The notes under the pieces were generated by a model that saw nothing but the letters and a program-made list of their open reading frames with translations, did not search any database and had not been told where the DNA came from. A stretch of DNA of 64,000 nucleotides, taken from contig DASXFD010000075.1 of NCBI GenBank assembly GCA_036489755.1, forward strand, positions 124,001-188,000, given 5' to 3'. Below are positions 10,591 to 19,721 of the stretch, in pieces. The first letter of the stretch is position 1. The number at the start of each line of letters is the position of its first letter. The stretch is from JABFXX01 sp036489755 (GTDB taxonomy: Bacteria > Myxococcota_A > Polyangia > Haliangiales > Haliangiaceae). A program made the translations under genes and the position numbers.

Positions 10591-11985
10591 TCACGACTCG
10601 AACGGCAGCCCGAACTGGAACCGACCCATACACGGACAGAGGTCCGGGTTGCCTTGGGTGATGAAGCTGCACAGCTCGACGTGCCAGTAGATCTCGAGGC
10701 TGAGCACGATCCACAACAAGTACGTGATCGGGAACTTCCGCAGCATCACGCCCGCGCACACGAACGTGATCGGGCACATCAGCATGTAGCGGTTGAGGCC
10801 CCACGTGCCGGCGACGTCGGTGCCGTCGCCGCGCGCGATCAAGCCCGCGGCGCCGAGGATGATCCCGAAGATCGACGCCGCGATCAGGAAGATCGACTCG
10901 GCCGGACCGAGCCGCCGCACGACCTCGCGGATCGTGAGCGAGATGATCGCGAGGCACGCGATCAGCACGATGCCGTCCATGTGTTGCGCGGTGATCGCTT
11001 TGAGGATGAACGTCGGCGAGAACAATCGGAAGTAGTCGTGGTTGTCGCCGAACGCGTGGCGCGCGCGCACGTACGCGAGGCTGTCGCCGACGGTGATCTT
11101 GAGGATCAGCATCTGCAGCGCCATCGACCACCCGCACAACGGGATGCCGAGCAACGCCTTCCACCACTTCGCTTCCTTCTTGCGATAGCGCACGTACGCC
11201 GTGTAGACGGACGCGAGCCCGAACGCGGCCGAGTACGCGACGGCCGCGGTGCGCAGCGCGGTCGCGGCGCCGATCAAGAACCCCGACAAGATCCAGCGCT
11301 CGTTCGCGAGCGCGACGAACCCGGCGAGCGCGAGCATGAACGTCGTGCCTTCGGTGAACGGCGCGACGAGATGGAATGCCGACGGGAACGCGTTGAACGC
11401 GATCAGCGCGCCGAGCGATTCTCGATCGCCGAGGCGCTTCACGAGCGGCGCACTCGTCCACAAGAAGTTCGCGAGGATCGTCGCGAGCACCGAGATGAGG
11501 ACGAGCGAATAGTCGACGGGGATCGTCGTGATCTTCGACAGCGTGCCGCCCATCCAGCCGTACGCCGGCTGCCAGCCGAGGCCGCACTGCAGATACTTGA
11601 AGTCGGTGATGCGAGTCGCTTGCTCGCTCGAGTCGTCGGCTTCGGTCGGGCAGGCTTGCAGGCCGCGCACGCCGAACCCGATGTAGTGCTCGGCGTCCCA
11701 GCGCGACACGATGAGCCGCGACCAGTGATGCGGCTGGCGCACCGCGCCGATCGTCGCGTACGCGTTGATGTCGGAATAGACCGGCGCTTCGCCGGGCGCG
11801 CTGTTGAACGGCAGGTCGAGGCGCTCGTGGCCGGCGCGCGCGAACATCGCGAGGTGAAACGCGCAGAGCACGACGGCGATGCCGATGCGCGACCGCCGCG
11901 ATCCGGCGAGCTTGTCGAACCACGCGACGAATCGGTCGAACGTTGCCGCGACTTGCGTGCGAGCGCCGGGGAGCCACTTCCACAT
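10591..11985 (-). CDS. PIG-V-like GT-C membrane protein, tandem paralogue A
   Basis: A 464-residue, roughly ten-helix membrane protein and the tandem paralogue of the gene at 9122-10576. Shared features are FARAGHERLDLPF, the catalytic-type SRWDAEHYIG (95-104), CGLGWQPAYG, NRYML and the terminal ELCSFITQGNPDLCPCMGR. It lacks the long acidic N-terminal tail of its neighbour. The start ATG at 11985 lies 6 bp after the flippase-like gene and its stop 14 bp before the next start, so the genes form one operon. Likely a lipid-donor-dependent glycosyltransferase; sugar and acceptor unknown. Confidence 0.8.
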   Translation of the reverse strand: MWKWLPGARTQVAATFDRFVAWFDKLAGSRRSRIGIAVVLCAFHLAMFARAGHERLDLPFNSAPGEAPVYSDINAYATIGAVRQPHHWSRLIVSRWDAEHYIGFGVRGLQACPTEADDSSEQATRITDFKYLQCGLGWQPAYGWMGGTLSKITTIPVDYSLVLISVLATILANFLWTSAPLVKRLGDRESLGALIAFNAFPSAFHLVAPFTEGTTFMLALAGFVALANERWILSGFLIGAATALRTAAVAYSAAFGLASVYTAYVRYRKKEAKWWKALLGIPLCGWSMALQMLILKITVGDSLAYVRARHAFGDNHDYFRLFSPTFILKAITAQHMDGIVLIACLAIISLTIREVVRRLGPAESIFLIAASIFGIILGAAGLIARGDGTDVAGTWGLNRYMLMCPITFVCAGVMLRKFPITYLLWIVLSLEIYWHVELCSFITQGNPDLCPCMGRFQFGLPFES

Positions 11986-11991
11986 CGGGGG

Positions 11992-12933
11992 TCACTTCAT
12001 AACACGGCGCCGCTCGGTGATTTGCAGAACACCACCGACTGCGCCGTTGATCAGATGAGCGAGCCACAGCGCGAGCGACGCCGCGACCGCGTCCGCTTTC
12101 GCCATGCCGAACAAGCTTGCCCCGAGCCAGATGTATACGCCCTCGCGCGCGCCCGCGCCGCCGACGGTGAACGGCAAGAACGTCGTCGCGGCGGCGAGCG
12201 GAATGATGAGCAGCGCCGAGCCGAGATCGACGCTGGGATCGATCGCGCGCAGCAGCACCCAACCTGCGAGCGTCACGAACAGCTGCGTGGCGACGGAATA
12301 GATCGCAGCGACGGCGAACGCGCTCGCCGACGACAGCTCTGGCACGCGCTCGGCGATCAGGCGAAGCTTGCCCGGCAGCATCGGGGCGAGACGCCTCGCG
12401 AACGGCAGCGCGAGCACGAGCGCGAGCGATCCCGCGATCCCGATCACGCTCCAGATCCACAACGAGTCGGTATCGATCGTGGCCATCGCGACGCCGATCG
12501 CGAGCAGCAAGAAGACGCCGAACAAGCCGAGCGCGCGCTCGACGAGCACGACCGCGAGACCCGCGGTCGCGCCGCGTTCTCCGAACACGTCGCGCGTGAC
12601 CACGCCGCGCACGACGTCGCCTGCGACCGCGCCGGGTAGGTAGTTGTTGTAGAAGAACGCGATGAAGTAGAGCTTCGTCGCGCGCCAAAACGATGGCCGC
12701 GTGTCGGCGCCGTACGCGGACAGCAGCACGCGCCAGCGCATCGCGCCCGCGACGACGTTGAGCCCGACGAGCACGATCGCGAGCACCATGGCGGCGAGCG
12801 AGATGCGGCCGAACGCGGCGGTCGCGGCGCGCGGATCGATCACGTGCACGATGTACGCGATGCCGGCCGCGGTGCCGCCCCAGCGCAGGACCGGGCTCCA
12901 GCGGTTCCACAAGGTGAGCCCGGTGCCCGACAT
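11992..12933 (-). CDS. Lysylphosphatidylglycerol synthase TM-region / UPF0104 flippase-like protein
   Basis: A 313-residue membrane protein with about eight helices. Signature stretches of the LPG_synthase_TM (UPF0104) family are visible: AMRWRVLL, FFYNNYLPGAVAGDVVRG, VLVERALGLF and FTVGGAGAREG. Family members without the aminoacyl-transferase domain are common in glycan clusters, where they are thought to act in lipid or lipid-linked sugar flipping. It is the first gene of the minus-strand operon that ends at 5747 and is transcribed divergently from the GT-C gene starting near 12995. Two further members of the superfamily occur at 25077 and 31516 but are clearly more distant from this one. 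Confidence 0.85.
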   Translation of the reverse strand: MSGTGLTLWNRWSPVLRWGGTAAGIAYIVHVIDPRAATAAFGRISLAAMVLAIVLVGLNVVAGAMRWRVLLSAYGADTRPSFWRATKLYFIAFFYNNYLPGAVAGDVVRGVVTRDVFGERGATAGLAVVLVERALGLFGVFLLLAIGVAMATIDTDSLWIWSVIGIAGSLALVLALPFARRLAPMLPGKLRLIAERVPELSSASAFAVAAIYSVATQLFVTLAGWVLLRAIDPSVDLGSALLIIPLAAATTFLPFTVGGAGAREGVYIWLGASLFGMAKADAVAASLALWLAHLINGAVGGVLQITERRRVMK

Positions 12934-12994
12934 GAACCCAGGCGACGTATCACATCATCGCTGCGATTGCCGAACGCGCATATATTCACCGCCG

Positions 12995-14326
12995 TTGCTT
13001 GCTCGCGCGTCCTTGAGAGCTGCGCTGCCGATCGCGATCCCCGTCGTCGCTTGGTCGTGGTTCATCGTCTACGCGTATCCGGGCCTCGTCACGTGGGACG
13101 GCGTGCTCCAGCTCGGCGAGGCGCGGCACGGCGTGTACAGCGACGACTTGCCGGCGCTCTACATCGCGATCTGGCACCTCGTCGATCGCGTCGTGCCCGG
13201 CCCGGGCGGCATGCTGGTGCTGCAGAGCTCGATCCTCGTCGTCGGGCTGGTCGGTTTGTTCCGCCGCGTCTTCGAGCCGCTCGGTGCCTCGATCGCGGCG
13301 AGCGCCGTGCTGCTCTTCCCACCGGTGATGGTGCCGATGACCGCGGTGTGGACCGACAGCTTCATGGGGGCGATGCTCGTCGCCGGCACGGCGGCGCTGC
13401 TCTCCGAAAAGCGCGGCGTGAAAGTCGCCGGCGCGGCGGCGATGCTCGTGGCGACCGCGACGCGCTACAACGCGGCGGCCGCGACGATGGTGCCGATGCT
13501 CGTCGTCGATTGGCACCCGGCGTGGCGCGGCATCCGGCGCTACGCGCTGGCCGCCGCCGTCTGGATCGCGGTGACCGCCGCCGCGTTCGCCGCCGACGGC
13601 GCGCTCAACGACAAGCAGATGCACTCGTGGCAGACGACGATCGCCGTGTTCGACATCGTCGGCACGATCTCGCACGTCGACGCGCCGATGTCCGACGCCG
13701 AGCTATCGCGCGTGCTCGCGGGCACCGAGCTCCGTCAGACGCACGACATCCAAGCGGCGGCGCGCGCGATCTACGATCCGCGCGATTATTTCCGCGCTGT
13801 CGCCGACGACGACCGCGCGTTCTGGCGCGTGCCGTGGTACGACCCGCCGCCGCCGGAGCAGCGCGACGCGCTCGCTCGAGCGTGGTGGCAGCTCGTGACC
13901 GAGCATCCGCTCGCGTATCTCGAGCATCGTCTCGCGGTCACGCGCGAGCTGTTGCGCGACAACGGCGCGGCCGTGCCGTGGCGCGGAGCATTTCGCGGGC
14001 CGCAGCCCGAGCGCGAACGACTCGGGCTCGCGACGAGCTGGCCGCGCTACCAAGTCAGCCTCACGCACGCGATGCAGCGCCTCGAGCGGAACAGCCCGTT
14101 GTTCACGCCGTGGCTGTTTCTGCTCGTCGCGATCGCGGTCGCACCGTTCGCGCTTCGCATGCGCGACGCCGGCGCCCTCGTCGCAAGTGGGATCCTCTAC
14201 GAGGGCACGCTCGTCGTGTTCGCGTCGTCGCTCGACTATCGTTATTCGCACTGGTTGATCACGGCGACGACGATCGCGGTCGTGGTCGTGGTCGCGCGAC
14301 GCATGCGAGCCCGAGGTGCGGTATGA
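12995..14326 (+). CDS. GT-C-like multi-spanning membrane protein (YPG family, paralogue 2)
   Basis: About 443 residues. Ordered motifs match the other family members: FIVYAYPGLVTWDG after the first helix, LPALYIAIW, AVWTDSFMGA, TRYNAAAAT, a large extracytoplasmic loop, then DYRYSHWLITAT in the last helix. Here the family SHPP/WKD residues are replaced by DDLPA and WTD. No good ribosome-binding site marks the start. TTG at 12995 gives an N-terminus like that of the paralogues; TTG at 13013 is possible, and an ATG at 12932 would overlap the divergent start of the flippase-like gene. Probable polyprenyl-phosphate-sugar-dependent transferase (inference). Confidence 0.75.
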   Translation: MLARASLRAALPIAIPVVAWSWFIVYAYPGLVTWDGVLQLGEARHGVYSDDLPALYIAIWHLVDRVVPGPGGMLVLQSSILVVGLVGLFRRVFEPLGASIAASAVLLFPPVMVPMTAVWTDSFMGAMLVAGTAALLSEKRGVKVAGAAAMLVATATRYNAAAATMVPMLVVDWHPAWRGIRRYALAAAVWIAVTAAAFAADGALNDKQMHSWQTTIAVFDIVGTISHVDAPMSDAELSRVLAGTELRQTHDIQAAARAIYDPRDYFRAVADDDRAFWRVPWYDPPPPEQRDALARAWWQLVTEHPLAYLEHRLAVTRELLRDNGAAVPWRGAFRGPQPERERLGLATSWPRYQVSLTHAMQRLERNSPLFTPWLFLLVAIAVAPFALRMRDAGALVASGILYEGTLVVFASSLDYRYSHWLITATTIAVVVVVARRMRARGAV

Positions 14327-15666
14327 GTCGCATCGTGCGATGGCTGCGCGCCTTGTCTCCACGCGTGATCGTCGCGATCGGCTGGCTCGGGCTCGTCCTG
14401 TACGCGTACCCGGGTTACATGAGCTTCGACTCGATCGCGCAGCTCCACCAGGCGCGCGTCGGCTTCTACCTCGACAGCCACCCGCCGGCGATGGCGGCGC
14501 TGTGGAGCTTCGCCGAGCAGTTCGTCACCGGTCCGGTCGGGCTCTTGCTCGCGCAGACCGGCGCGTTCGCGGTTGGCGTCTACTTGTTGCTGGCGACGCG
14601 CATGCGGCGCCGGAGCGCGGCGATCGCGACCGTGCTCGTGCTGTGGTTCCCGCCGGTCGCGAACACGATGGGCGTGATCTGGAAAGACTCCCAGATGGCC
14701 GCGTACCTCGTGCTCGGCACCGCGCTCATGCTCGCGCCGAGGCTGCGGGCTCGCATCCTCGGGCTCGCGTTCATCGCGCTGGCAACGGCGATGCGCCACA
14801 ACGCGTTCGCGATGACGCTGCCCCTCGTCGTGCTGCTGTTCACGTGGAAGCCGCTCCTGCGGTGGTGGCAACGCTACGCGATCGCGATCGTCGCGTGGTT
14901 GGCGGTAACGGCGAGCGCGCAGCTCGTCACGAGCCTGTTGGCAGACAAGCACGTCTTCATGTGGCATCAGAGCCTCGCGCTGCTCGACATCGTCGGCACG
15001 CTGCGCTACGCGGAGCCGCTCGGCGACGACCAGCTTCGTCGCGACCTCGCGGGCACGCCGCTCGCGGTCTCCGATCATTTTCAGGACCACGCGCGCGCCG
15101 TTCTCGATCCGACCGCGAGCCCGATCTCGGATCTCTGGAACGCGACGAGCGCGGTCTTCGATCGGCCGGCCGATCCCGACGAGGCGGAGCGTGCGGCGAT
15201 CGTCCGCGCGTGGAAGACGATCGTGTTCGGCCACCCCGCGGCCTACCTGCGCTATCGGCTCGTCGTGTTCGGGCAGCTCGTCCAGCTCGACGGCACACCG
15301 CTCGGATCACCGATCTACTGCTGGTTCACCGACATCCAGCAGCCGTTCAAGAGCGGCGAGCGCGTAGACCATCTCGCGAGCGACAGCCGTGGCCAGGAGC
15401 TCGCGCACGAGGCGATGTTCTGGCTCGGCGAAACGTGGATGTTTCACGTCGGGTTCTACATGATCTTGTCGGTCGTGCTGTTGCCGCTGTGCTGGCGCGA
15501 TCGCGAGAGCTTCGCGCTGGTCGCGTCGGGCATCAGCGGCCAGGCGGGGCTGTTCGTGATCGCGCCGTCGGTCGACGTCCGCTACTCGTTCTGGTTGATC
15601 GTCGCGACCGTGCTCGCCGCGATCGCGATCGCCGCGCGCCGGTTCAGATCGCGTGCGTCGTCGTGA
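14323..15666 (+). CDS. GT-C-like multi-spanning membrane protein (YPG family, paralogue 3)
   Basis: A 447-residue membrane protein starting in an ATGA overlap with the previous gene and preceded by GAGG, so the pair is translationally coupled. It carries the complete family signature: YAYPGYMSFDS, LDSHPPAMAALW, GVIWKDSQMA, AMRHNAFA, SWHQ-like loop residues and DVRYSFWLIVAT at the C-terminus. The region around residues 210-330 between helices is soluble and probably periplasmic. Together with its neighbour it forms a tandem pair of paralogues with different active-site residues. Its 3' end overlaps the convergent NEHT-family gene by 23 bp. Confidence 0.82.
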   Translation: MSRIVRWLRALSPRVIVAIGWLGLVLYAYPGYMSFDSIAQLHQARVGFYLDSHPPAMAALWSFAEQFVTGPVGLLLAQTGAFAVGVYLLLATRMRRRSAAIATVLVLWFPPVANTMGVIWKDSQMAAYLVLGTALMLAPRLRARILGLAFIALATAMRHNAFAMTLPLVVLLFTWKPLLRWWQRYAIAIVAWLAVTASAQLVTSLLADKHVFMWHQSLALLDIVGTLRYAEPLGDDQLRRDLAGTPLAVSDHFQDHARAVLDPTASPISDLWNATSAVFDRPADPDEAERAAIVRAWKTIVFGHPAAYLRYRLVVFGQLVQLDGTPLGSPIYCWFTDIQQPFKSGERVDHLASDSRGQELAHEAMFWLGETWMFHVGFYMILSVVLLPLCWRDRESFALVASGISGQAGLFVIAPSVDVRYSFWLIVATVLAAIAIAARRFRSRASS

Positions 15667-17518
15667 ACACGACGAAGCAATCGTCGCGTCGACACGCCGC
15701 GATCCAGTACGGGCCCGACTTCCACGGCTCGTACGAGAGATGCGCGTCGTGCGTGGTGCCGAGCCGCTTCGGCGGATCGCCGATCGCGATCACGTAGATG
15801 TCCATGTCGGCGCGCGCGAGCTCCGGCGACAGCACGACCTGGCGCTCGGGCACGCGCCCGGGTCGCTTGATCCCCGCGGTGTAGCCCTCGAGCTTGCCGT
15901 CCTTGTAACGCGCGACGTACATGCGCGGTCGCGGCATCGGCGGCTGCGAGCCGAGAAACGTGGCGACCAGATCGATCGAGCGGACGTGCGCGTGCGTCTG
16001 GAGCTCGATCTCGGTGATCTCGTCGACAAATGCATGCTGGATCCCGCCGACGTCTCGGCCGACGTACGGCTTGAGATCGAGCTGCTCGACCTCGTCGAGA
16101 CACATCGGCGGGTCGAGCTCGTACTCCATCGTCAGCTTGACGTCGCTCACGCCGAGCGTCTTCCACATGTCGTTGCCGCGGAACAGCACGCGCTCGAGAC
16201 CGAAGTAGCTCGCGATCATCTCTTGCTTCTTCTGGTCGCGCGCGTCGTCGCCGAGCGTCCACCACGACTCGGTGATCTGTGGCCACGCCTGGATCGTATC
16301 GACGCCGCCGATGGGCGTCGCCGCGAGCTCGGCCAAGCGCGCATCCGACTCGCGCTTCACGCGCGTGTACGACGGGATCGTGCGGAATCCGGCATAGATG
16401 CTGACGATCATCGCGAGCACGACGAACGGCGCGAGCGTGCGCGGGCTTCGCGAGAATGCGGCGATCACGCCGAGCAGGGCCGCGAGCATCGCCACGCCGG
16501 AGTGCAGGTAGAACCGTGGCCCGAGCTTCGGCGATGCGAACACGGTGATCGTGATGCACGCGCCCACCGCGAGCACCACCGCGACGATCGCGAGTGCATC
16601 GCGCTGTTGGTGGCGCACGGCCATCTCGGGCGGTCGCTCGCGGTCCTCGCTGAACAGGCCGCCCGCGATCGCGAGCGTCGCGAGCACGAGCAGCGGCGCG
16701 ATCGCCCACAGGTACTCCAGGAAGATGTCAAAGTTGCCCGAGAACCCGCGCACCAAGATCTGCTCGACGAGCGAGTAGTGCTCGGCGAGCCCGTCGTAGC
16801 GTTGCGCTTGGCCCGGCGCGAAGAAGATGATCGCGTAGCCGACGAACAGCCCGACTAGCCCGATCCAGACGAGTGGCGCCGTTCGCCCGCGGCGGCGCGA
16901 CCACAGCGCGTAGACGAGCGTCAACGCCACCAGAGTCGGTCCGGTGTGCTCGTTGCACATGCCGGCGGCAACTCCGAGCACGAAGTAACCGGCGAGCGCG
17001 GGCGTGCTCGTCGGAATCGGCGCCGCGCCGCGGAGGCGCAGCGGCACGACGAACCACAGCTGGATCGCGATCGCCCAGATGTAGTTCGTCGCGTACGCGC
17101 GGCAGAACATGTACGCCGGCAGGTTCGGACCGGCGATCCACAGCAGGCCGATGCCGATCGCGAGCACCGCCAGATCGCGATCGTTCTTGCGCGACGGCCA
17201 CCGCCCGACGCCGATCACGAACGCGGCAAGCACGATCGCGAAGTAGGCGAGCGGCGTGCCGATCTCGGCAAACCCGACGAGCTTGTACGCGAGATACGCG
17301 AACGGCTGGCCGATCCGCGGATTGCTCGTCGTGTACGTCTGGTGCCAGAACGCGAAGAACCGGCCGAGCGTGGCGGGTTTCGCGCCGGTGTAGACGGAGA
17401 CGTTCCACGCGTCGAACGAAAACGGCTCGCGGTTCACCACGTAGGCGAGGTGGCAAAAAGTCACCGCGACATACGCGTAGAACAGCACGCGCAGCCGTCG
17501 AGCCGTGCTCGATTTCAT
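15644..17518 (-). CDS. NEHT-motif (DUF6056-like) membrane protein, long form
   Basis: A 624-residue protein. The ATG at 17518 places the first helix at residue 10; the much longer open frame upstream is only GC-rich read-through opposite the next gene. About ten helices occupy residues 10-410. Family motifs are SNPRIGQ (65-71), FCRAYATNY, MCNEHTGPT (187-195), FFAPGQAQRYDG (232-243) and SPKLGPRFYL. A soluble C-terminal domain of about 210 residues contains ESWWTLGDDARD and ends in WKSGPYWIAACRRDDC. The protein at 41514-43361 has the same architecture. DUF6056-type proteins are predicted GT-C glycosyltransferases; that assignment is from motif memory, not a search. The gene is divergent from the AftB-like gene 21 bp away. 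Confidence 0.8.
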   Translation of the reverse strand: MKSSTARRLRVLFYAYVAVTFCHLAYVVNREPFSFDAWNVSVYTGAKPATLGRFFAFWHQTYTTSNPRIGQPFAYLAYKLVGFAEIGTPLAYFAIVLAAFVIGVGRWPSRKNDRDLAVLAIGIGLLWIAGPNLPAYMFCRAYATNYIWAIAIQLWFVVPLRLRGAAPIPTSTPALAGYFVLGVAAGMCNEHTGPTLVALTLVYALWSRRRGRTAPLVWIGLVGLFVGYAIIFFAPGQAQRYDGLAEHYSLVEQILVRGFSGNFDIFLEYLWAIAPLLVLATLAIAGGLFSEDRERPPEMAVRHQQRDALAIVAVVLAVGACITITVFASPKLGPRFYLHSGVAMLAALLGVIAAFSRSPRTLAPFVVLAMIVSIYAGFRTIPSYTRVKRESDARLAELAATPIGGVDTIQAWPQITESWWTLGDDARDQKKQEMIASYFGLERVLFRGNDMWKTLGVSDVKLTMEYELDPPMCLDEVEQLDLKPYVGRDVGGIQHAFVDEITEIELQTHAHVRSIDLVATFLGSQPPMPRPRMYVARYKDGKLEGYTAGIKRPGRVPERQVVLSPELARADMDIYVIAIGDPPKRLGTTHDAHLSYEPWKSGPYWIAACRRDDCFVVFTTTHAI

Positions 17519-17539
17519 GAACGCGGGTCCTACCACGAA

Positions 17540-19678
17540 ATGGTGCGCGTCACGTATGGTCCGGCCGTGCTGTCCCGGTGGCCGCGTTCGGCTGTGGTCA
17601 CGTTCGCGAGCATCGCGGTCGTCGTGCTCGTGTACGCGGGCCTCGCGTACGCGCGCCGGTGGATCTCCGATGACGGCCTGATCGCGGTGCGCACGGTTCG
17701 CGAGCTGCTCGCCGGCCACGGCCCGACGTTCAACGCGTTCGAGCGTGCGGAGGCCAACACGAGCACGCTGTGGACCTATCTGCTGGCGCTCGGCGCGCTG
17801 ATCTCGCGGCAGGACGTGTCGAGTGTCGCGGTCGTGCTCGGCGGCCTGCTTGCCGTGCTCGGCGTGGCGATCGCGATGGACGGCTCGCGCCGCTGGCATC
17901 GCGCGCGGGGCTCGACCGCGCCGCTCGTGCCGTTCGGCGTGCTCGTCGTGATCGGCGCATTTCCGTTCTGGGATTTCGCGACGTCCGGGCTCGAGAGCGG
18001 CCTCGTCGCGTGCTGGTTGGCCATCGTGTGGTGGCTGCTCGTGCATCTGTTGGAGCGGCCGCGTTGGCGCGTGCAGCTCGCGACCGTTGTCGTGTTCGGC
18101 TTGGGACCGCTCGTGCGGCCCGACTTCGCGCTGGTCACGGTGGTGATGTTCGTCGCGCAGGTCGCGCTCGCGTGGCCGCTGCCGCGCCGGTCGATCGCTG
18201 CGCTCGCGGCGGCCGGCGCAGCGCTGCCGGTCGCGTACGAGATCTTTCGAGCGGGCTACTACGGAACGCTGGTGCCGCTGCCCGCGCTCGCGAAGGGCGC
18301 ATCCGGCTCCGCGTGGGTGCGCGGACTCGACTACATCCGCGACTTCGCCCAGCCGCACCTCGTGCTCGTGCCGATCGGACTCGCGATCTTGCTCGGCATC
18401 GTCGCCCGCAAGCACGTCTCGCTCACGCGTCGCGATCGTCTCGTGCTCGCGGCGCCCGTGATCGCAGGTGCGTTGCTGATCGTGTTCGTCGCGCGCGTCG
18501 GCGGTGACTTCATGCACGGCCGGATGTGCCTGCCGCCGCTGTTCCTCGCGATGACCCCGATCGCGCTCGTGCCGTGGCAGCACGCGTCGCGTCGCTTCGT
18601 GATCGCGATGGCGGTGTGGGCGATCGGGGTCGCGATCTGGCGCGGCGACGGCAAGCGCCACACGCTCGCGCGGATGGTCGAGGACGAGCGCTACGGCTAC
18701 GCGCTGTGGACCAAGGACGATCACCCCGACGAGGCGGCGTATCGCAACGCCGAGCACAGCCCGCTCGAAGCGATCGACCGCGCGCGCGACGCCAAGCAGC
18801 GCCGGTTGCTCTCGGAAGGCGGCGTCGACGTGCCGATGAGCGCGACGACTCCAGGATCGATCGTGCTCGCGGTCGGCCGGCTCGGCGCCGGCGGCGTCGT
18901 GACGCCTCTCGACGCGATCGTCGCCGACACGCTGGGCCTCGCGAATCCGCTCGGTGCGCGCATCACGGCGACGCAGCCCGGCATCACCGGTCACGAGAAG
19001 TCGTTGCCGTGGCCGTGGCTGTACGCCGATTTCGGCGACCCGAGTGCCGACCCGCCGGCGCAGCGACTCGCGATCGCCGCCGCGCGACACGCGATGACGT
19101 GCGGCGCGCTTCGCGAGCTGCTCGAGTCGGTTCGCGAGCCGCTCACGTGGTCGCGGTTCTGGGCGAACCTCACCGGCTCGGTGCGGCGCACGCGGCTCGT
19201 GATCCCGTCGGATCCGTTCGAAGCCGACGCCGCGTTCTGCGGCGACACCGCGCTCGCGACGCCGACCGCATCGAGCTCGTACGAGCAAGAAGGCTGGAGC
19301 CTCGCGAACGTCGTGGACGGCCGGCTCGACTCCACGCCGCCCTCGATGGGCTTTGCGAGCATGGGCGGCGAGCCGCAGTGGCTCGAGCTCGACACCGCGC
19401 GCCCTCGTGCCATTTCGCACGTCACGCTCTATCCGCGCACCGACGGCGCGTCGGCCGGCATGGGGTTCCCGATCGACTTCCAGATCCAGGTGTGGGACGG
19501 CGCACGTTGGATCGATCGCGTGACGAAGGTCGGCTACGAGAACCCCGGTGCAACACCGCAGGATTTCACCTGGTCGCCGCCGGAGGTCACGACGAAAGTC
19601 CGCCTGCTCGCGACGAAGCTTCCGCACGTCGACGTCGCCGGAGCACGGCTCCAGCTCGCCGAGCTCGTCGTCCGTTAG
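17540..19678 (+). CDS. AftB-like GT-C arabinofuranosyltransferase-type protein with C-terminal discoidin-like domain
   Basis: A 712-residue protein. After one helix comes WISDDGLIAVRTVREL (acidic pair 44-45), then GPTFNAFERAEANTSTLW, and later GLESG and GGDFMHGR; this order matches the mycobacterial terminal arabinofuranosyltransferase AftB group, GT-C enzymes that use decaprenyl-phosphoryl-arabinose. A long periplasmic region follows the membrane part. The last 130 residues (SYEQEGWSLANVVDGR, PQWLELD, HVTLYPRTD, FPIDFQIQVWDG, VRLLATKL) look like an F5/8 type C (discoidin) carbohydrate-binding domain. The ATG at 17540 is tentative, since GTG codons at 17543 and 17567 are also in frame. The true sugar may not be arabinose. 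Confidence 0.78.
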   Translation: MVRVTYGPAVLSRWPRSAVVTFASIAVVVLVYAGLAYARRWISDDGLIAVRTVRELLAGHGPTFNAFERAEANTSTLWTYLLALGALISRQDVSSVAVVLGGLLAVLGVAIAMDGSRRWHRARGSTAPLVPFGVLVVIGAFPFWDFATSGLESGLVACWLAIVWWLLVHLLERPRWRVQLATVVVFGLGPLVRPDFALVTVVMFVAQVALAWPLPRRSIAALAAAGAALPVAYEIFRAGYYGTLVPLPALAKGASGSAWVRGLDYIRDFAQPHLVLVPIGLAILLGIVARKHVSLTRRDRLVLAAPVIAGALLIVFVARVGGDFMHGRMCLPPLFLAMTPIALVPWQHASRRFVIAMAVWAIGVAIWRGDGKRHTLARMVEDERYGYALWTKDDHPDEAAYRNAEHSPLEAIDRARDAKQRRLLSEGGVDVPMSATTPGSIVLAVGRLGAGGVVTPLDAIVADTLGLANPLGARITATQPGITGHEKSLPWPWLYADFGDPSADPPAQRLAIAAARHAMTCGALRELLESVREPLTWSRFWANLTGSVRRTRLVIPSDPFEADAAFCGDTALATPTASSSYEQEGWSLANVVDGRLDSTPPSMGFASMGGEPQWLELDTARPRAISHVTLYPRTDGASAGMGFPIDFQIQVWDGARWIDRVTKVGYENPGATPQDFTWSPPEVTTKVRLLATKLPHVDVAGARLQLAELVVR

Positions 19679-19686
19679 TCGCGCTT

Positions 19687-19709
19687 GCCCCGTCGCGCGG
19701 GGCTGTTTA
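19687..19709 (+). terminator. Rho-independent-like hairpin between the AftB-like gene and the GT2 gene
   Basis: A perfect 6-bp stem GCCCCG / CGGGGC with a 5-base loop lies 9 bp after the stop codon and is followed by TGTTT. The T-tract is short, so termination may be partial. It separates the AftB-like gene from the GT2-rml operon. Confidence 0.5.
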
Positions 19710-19721
19710 TAACGGAGCCGC

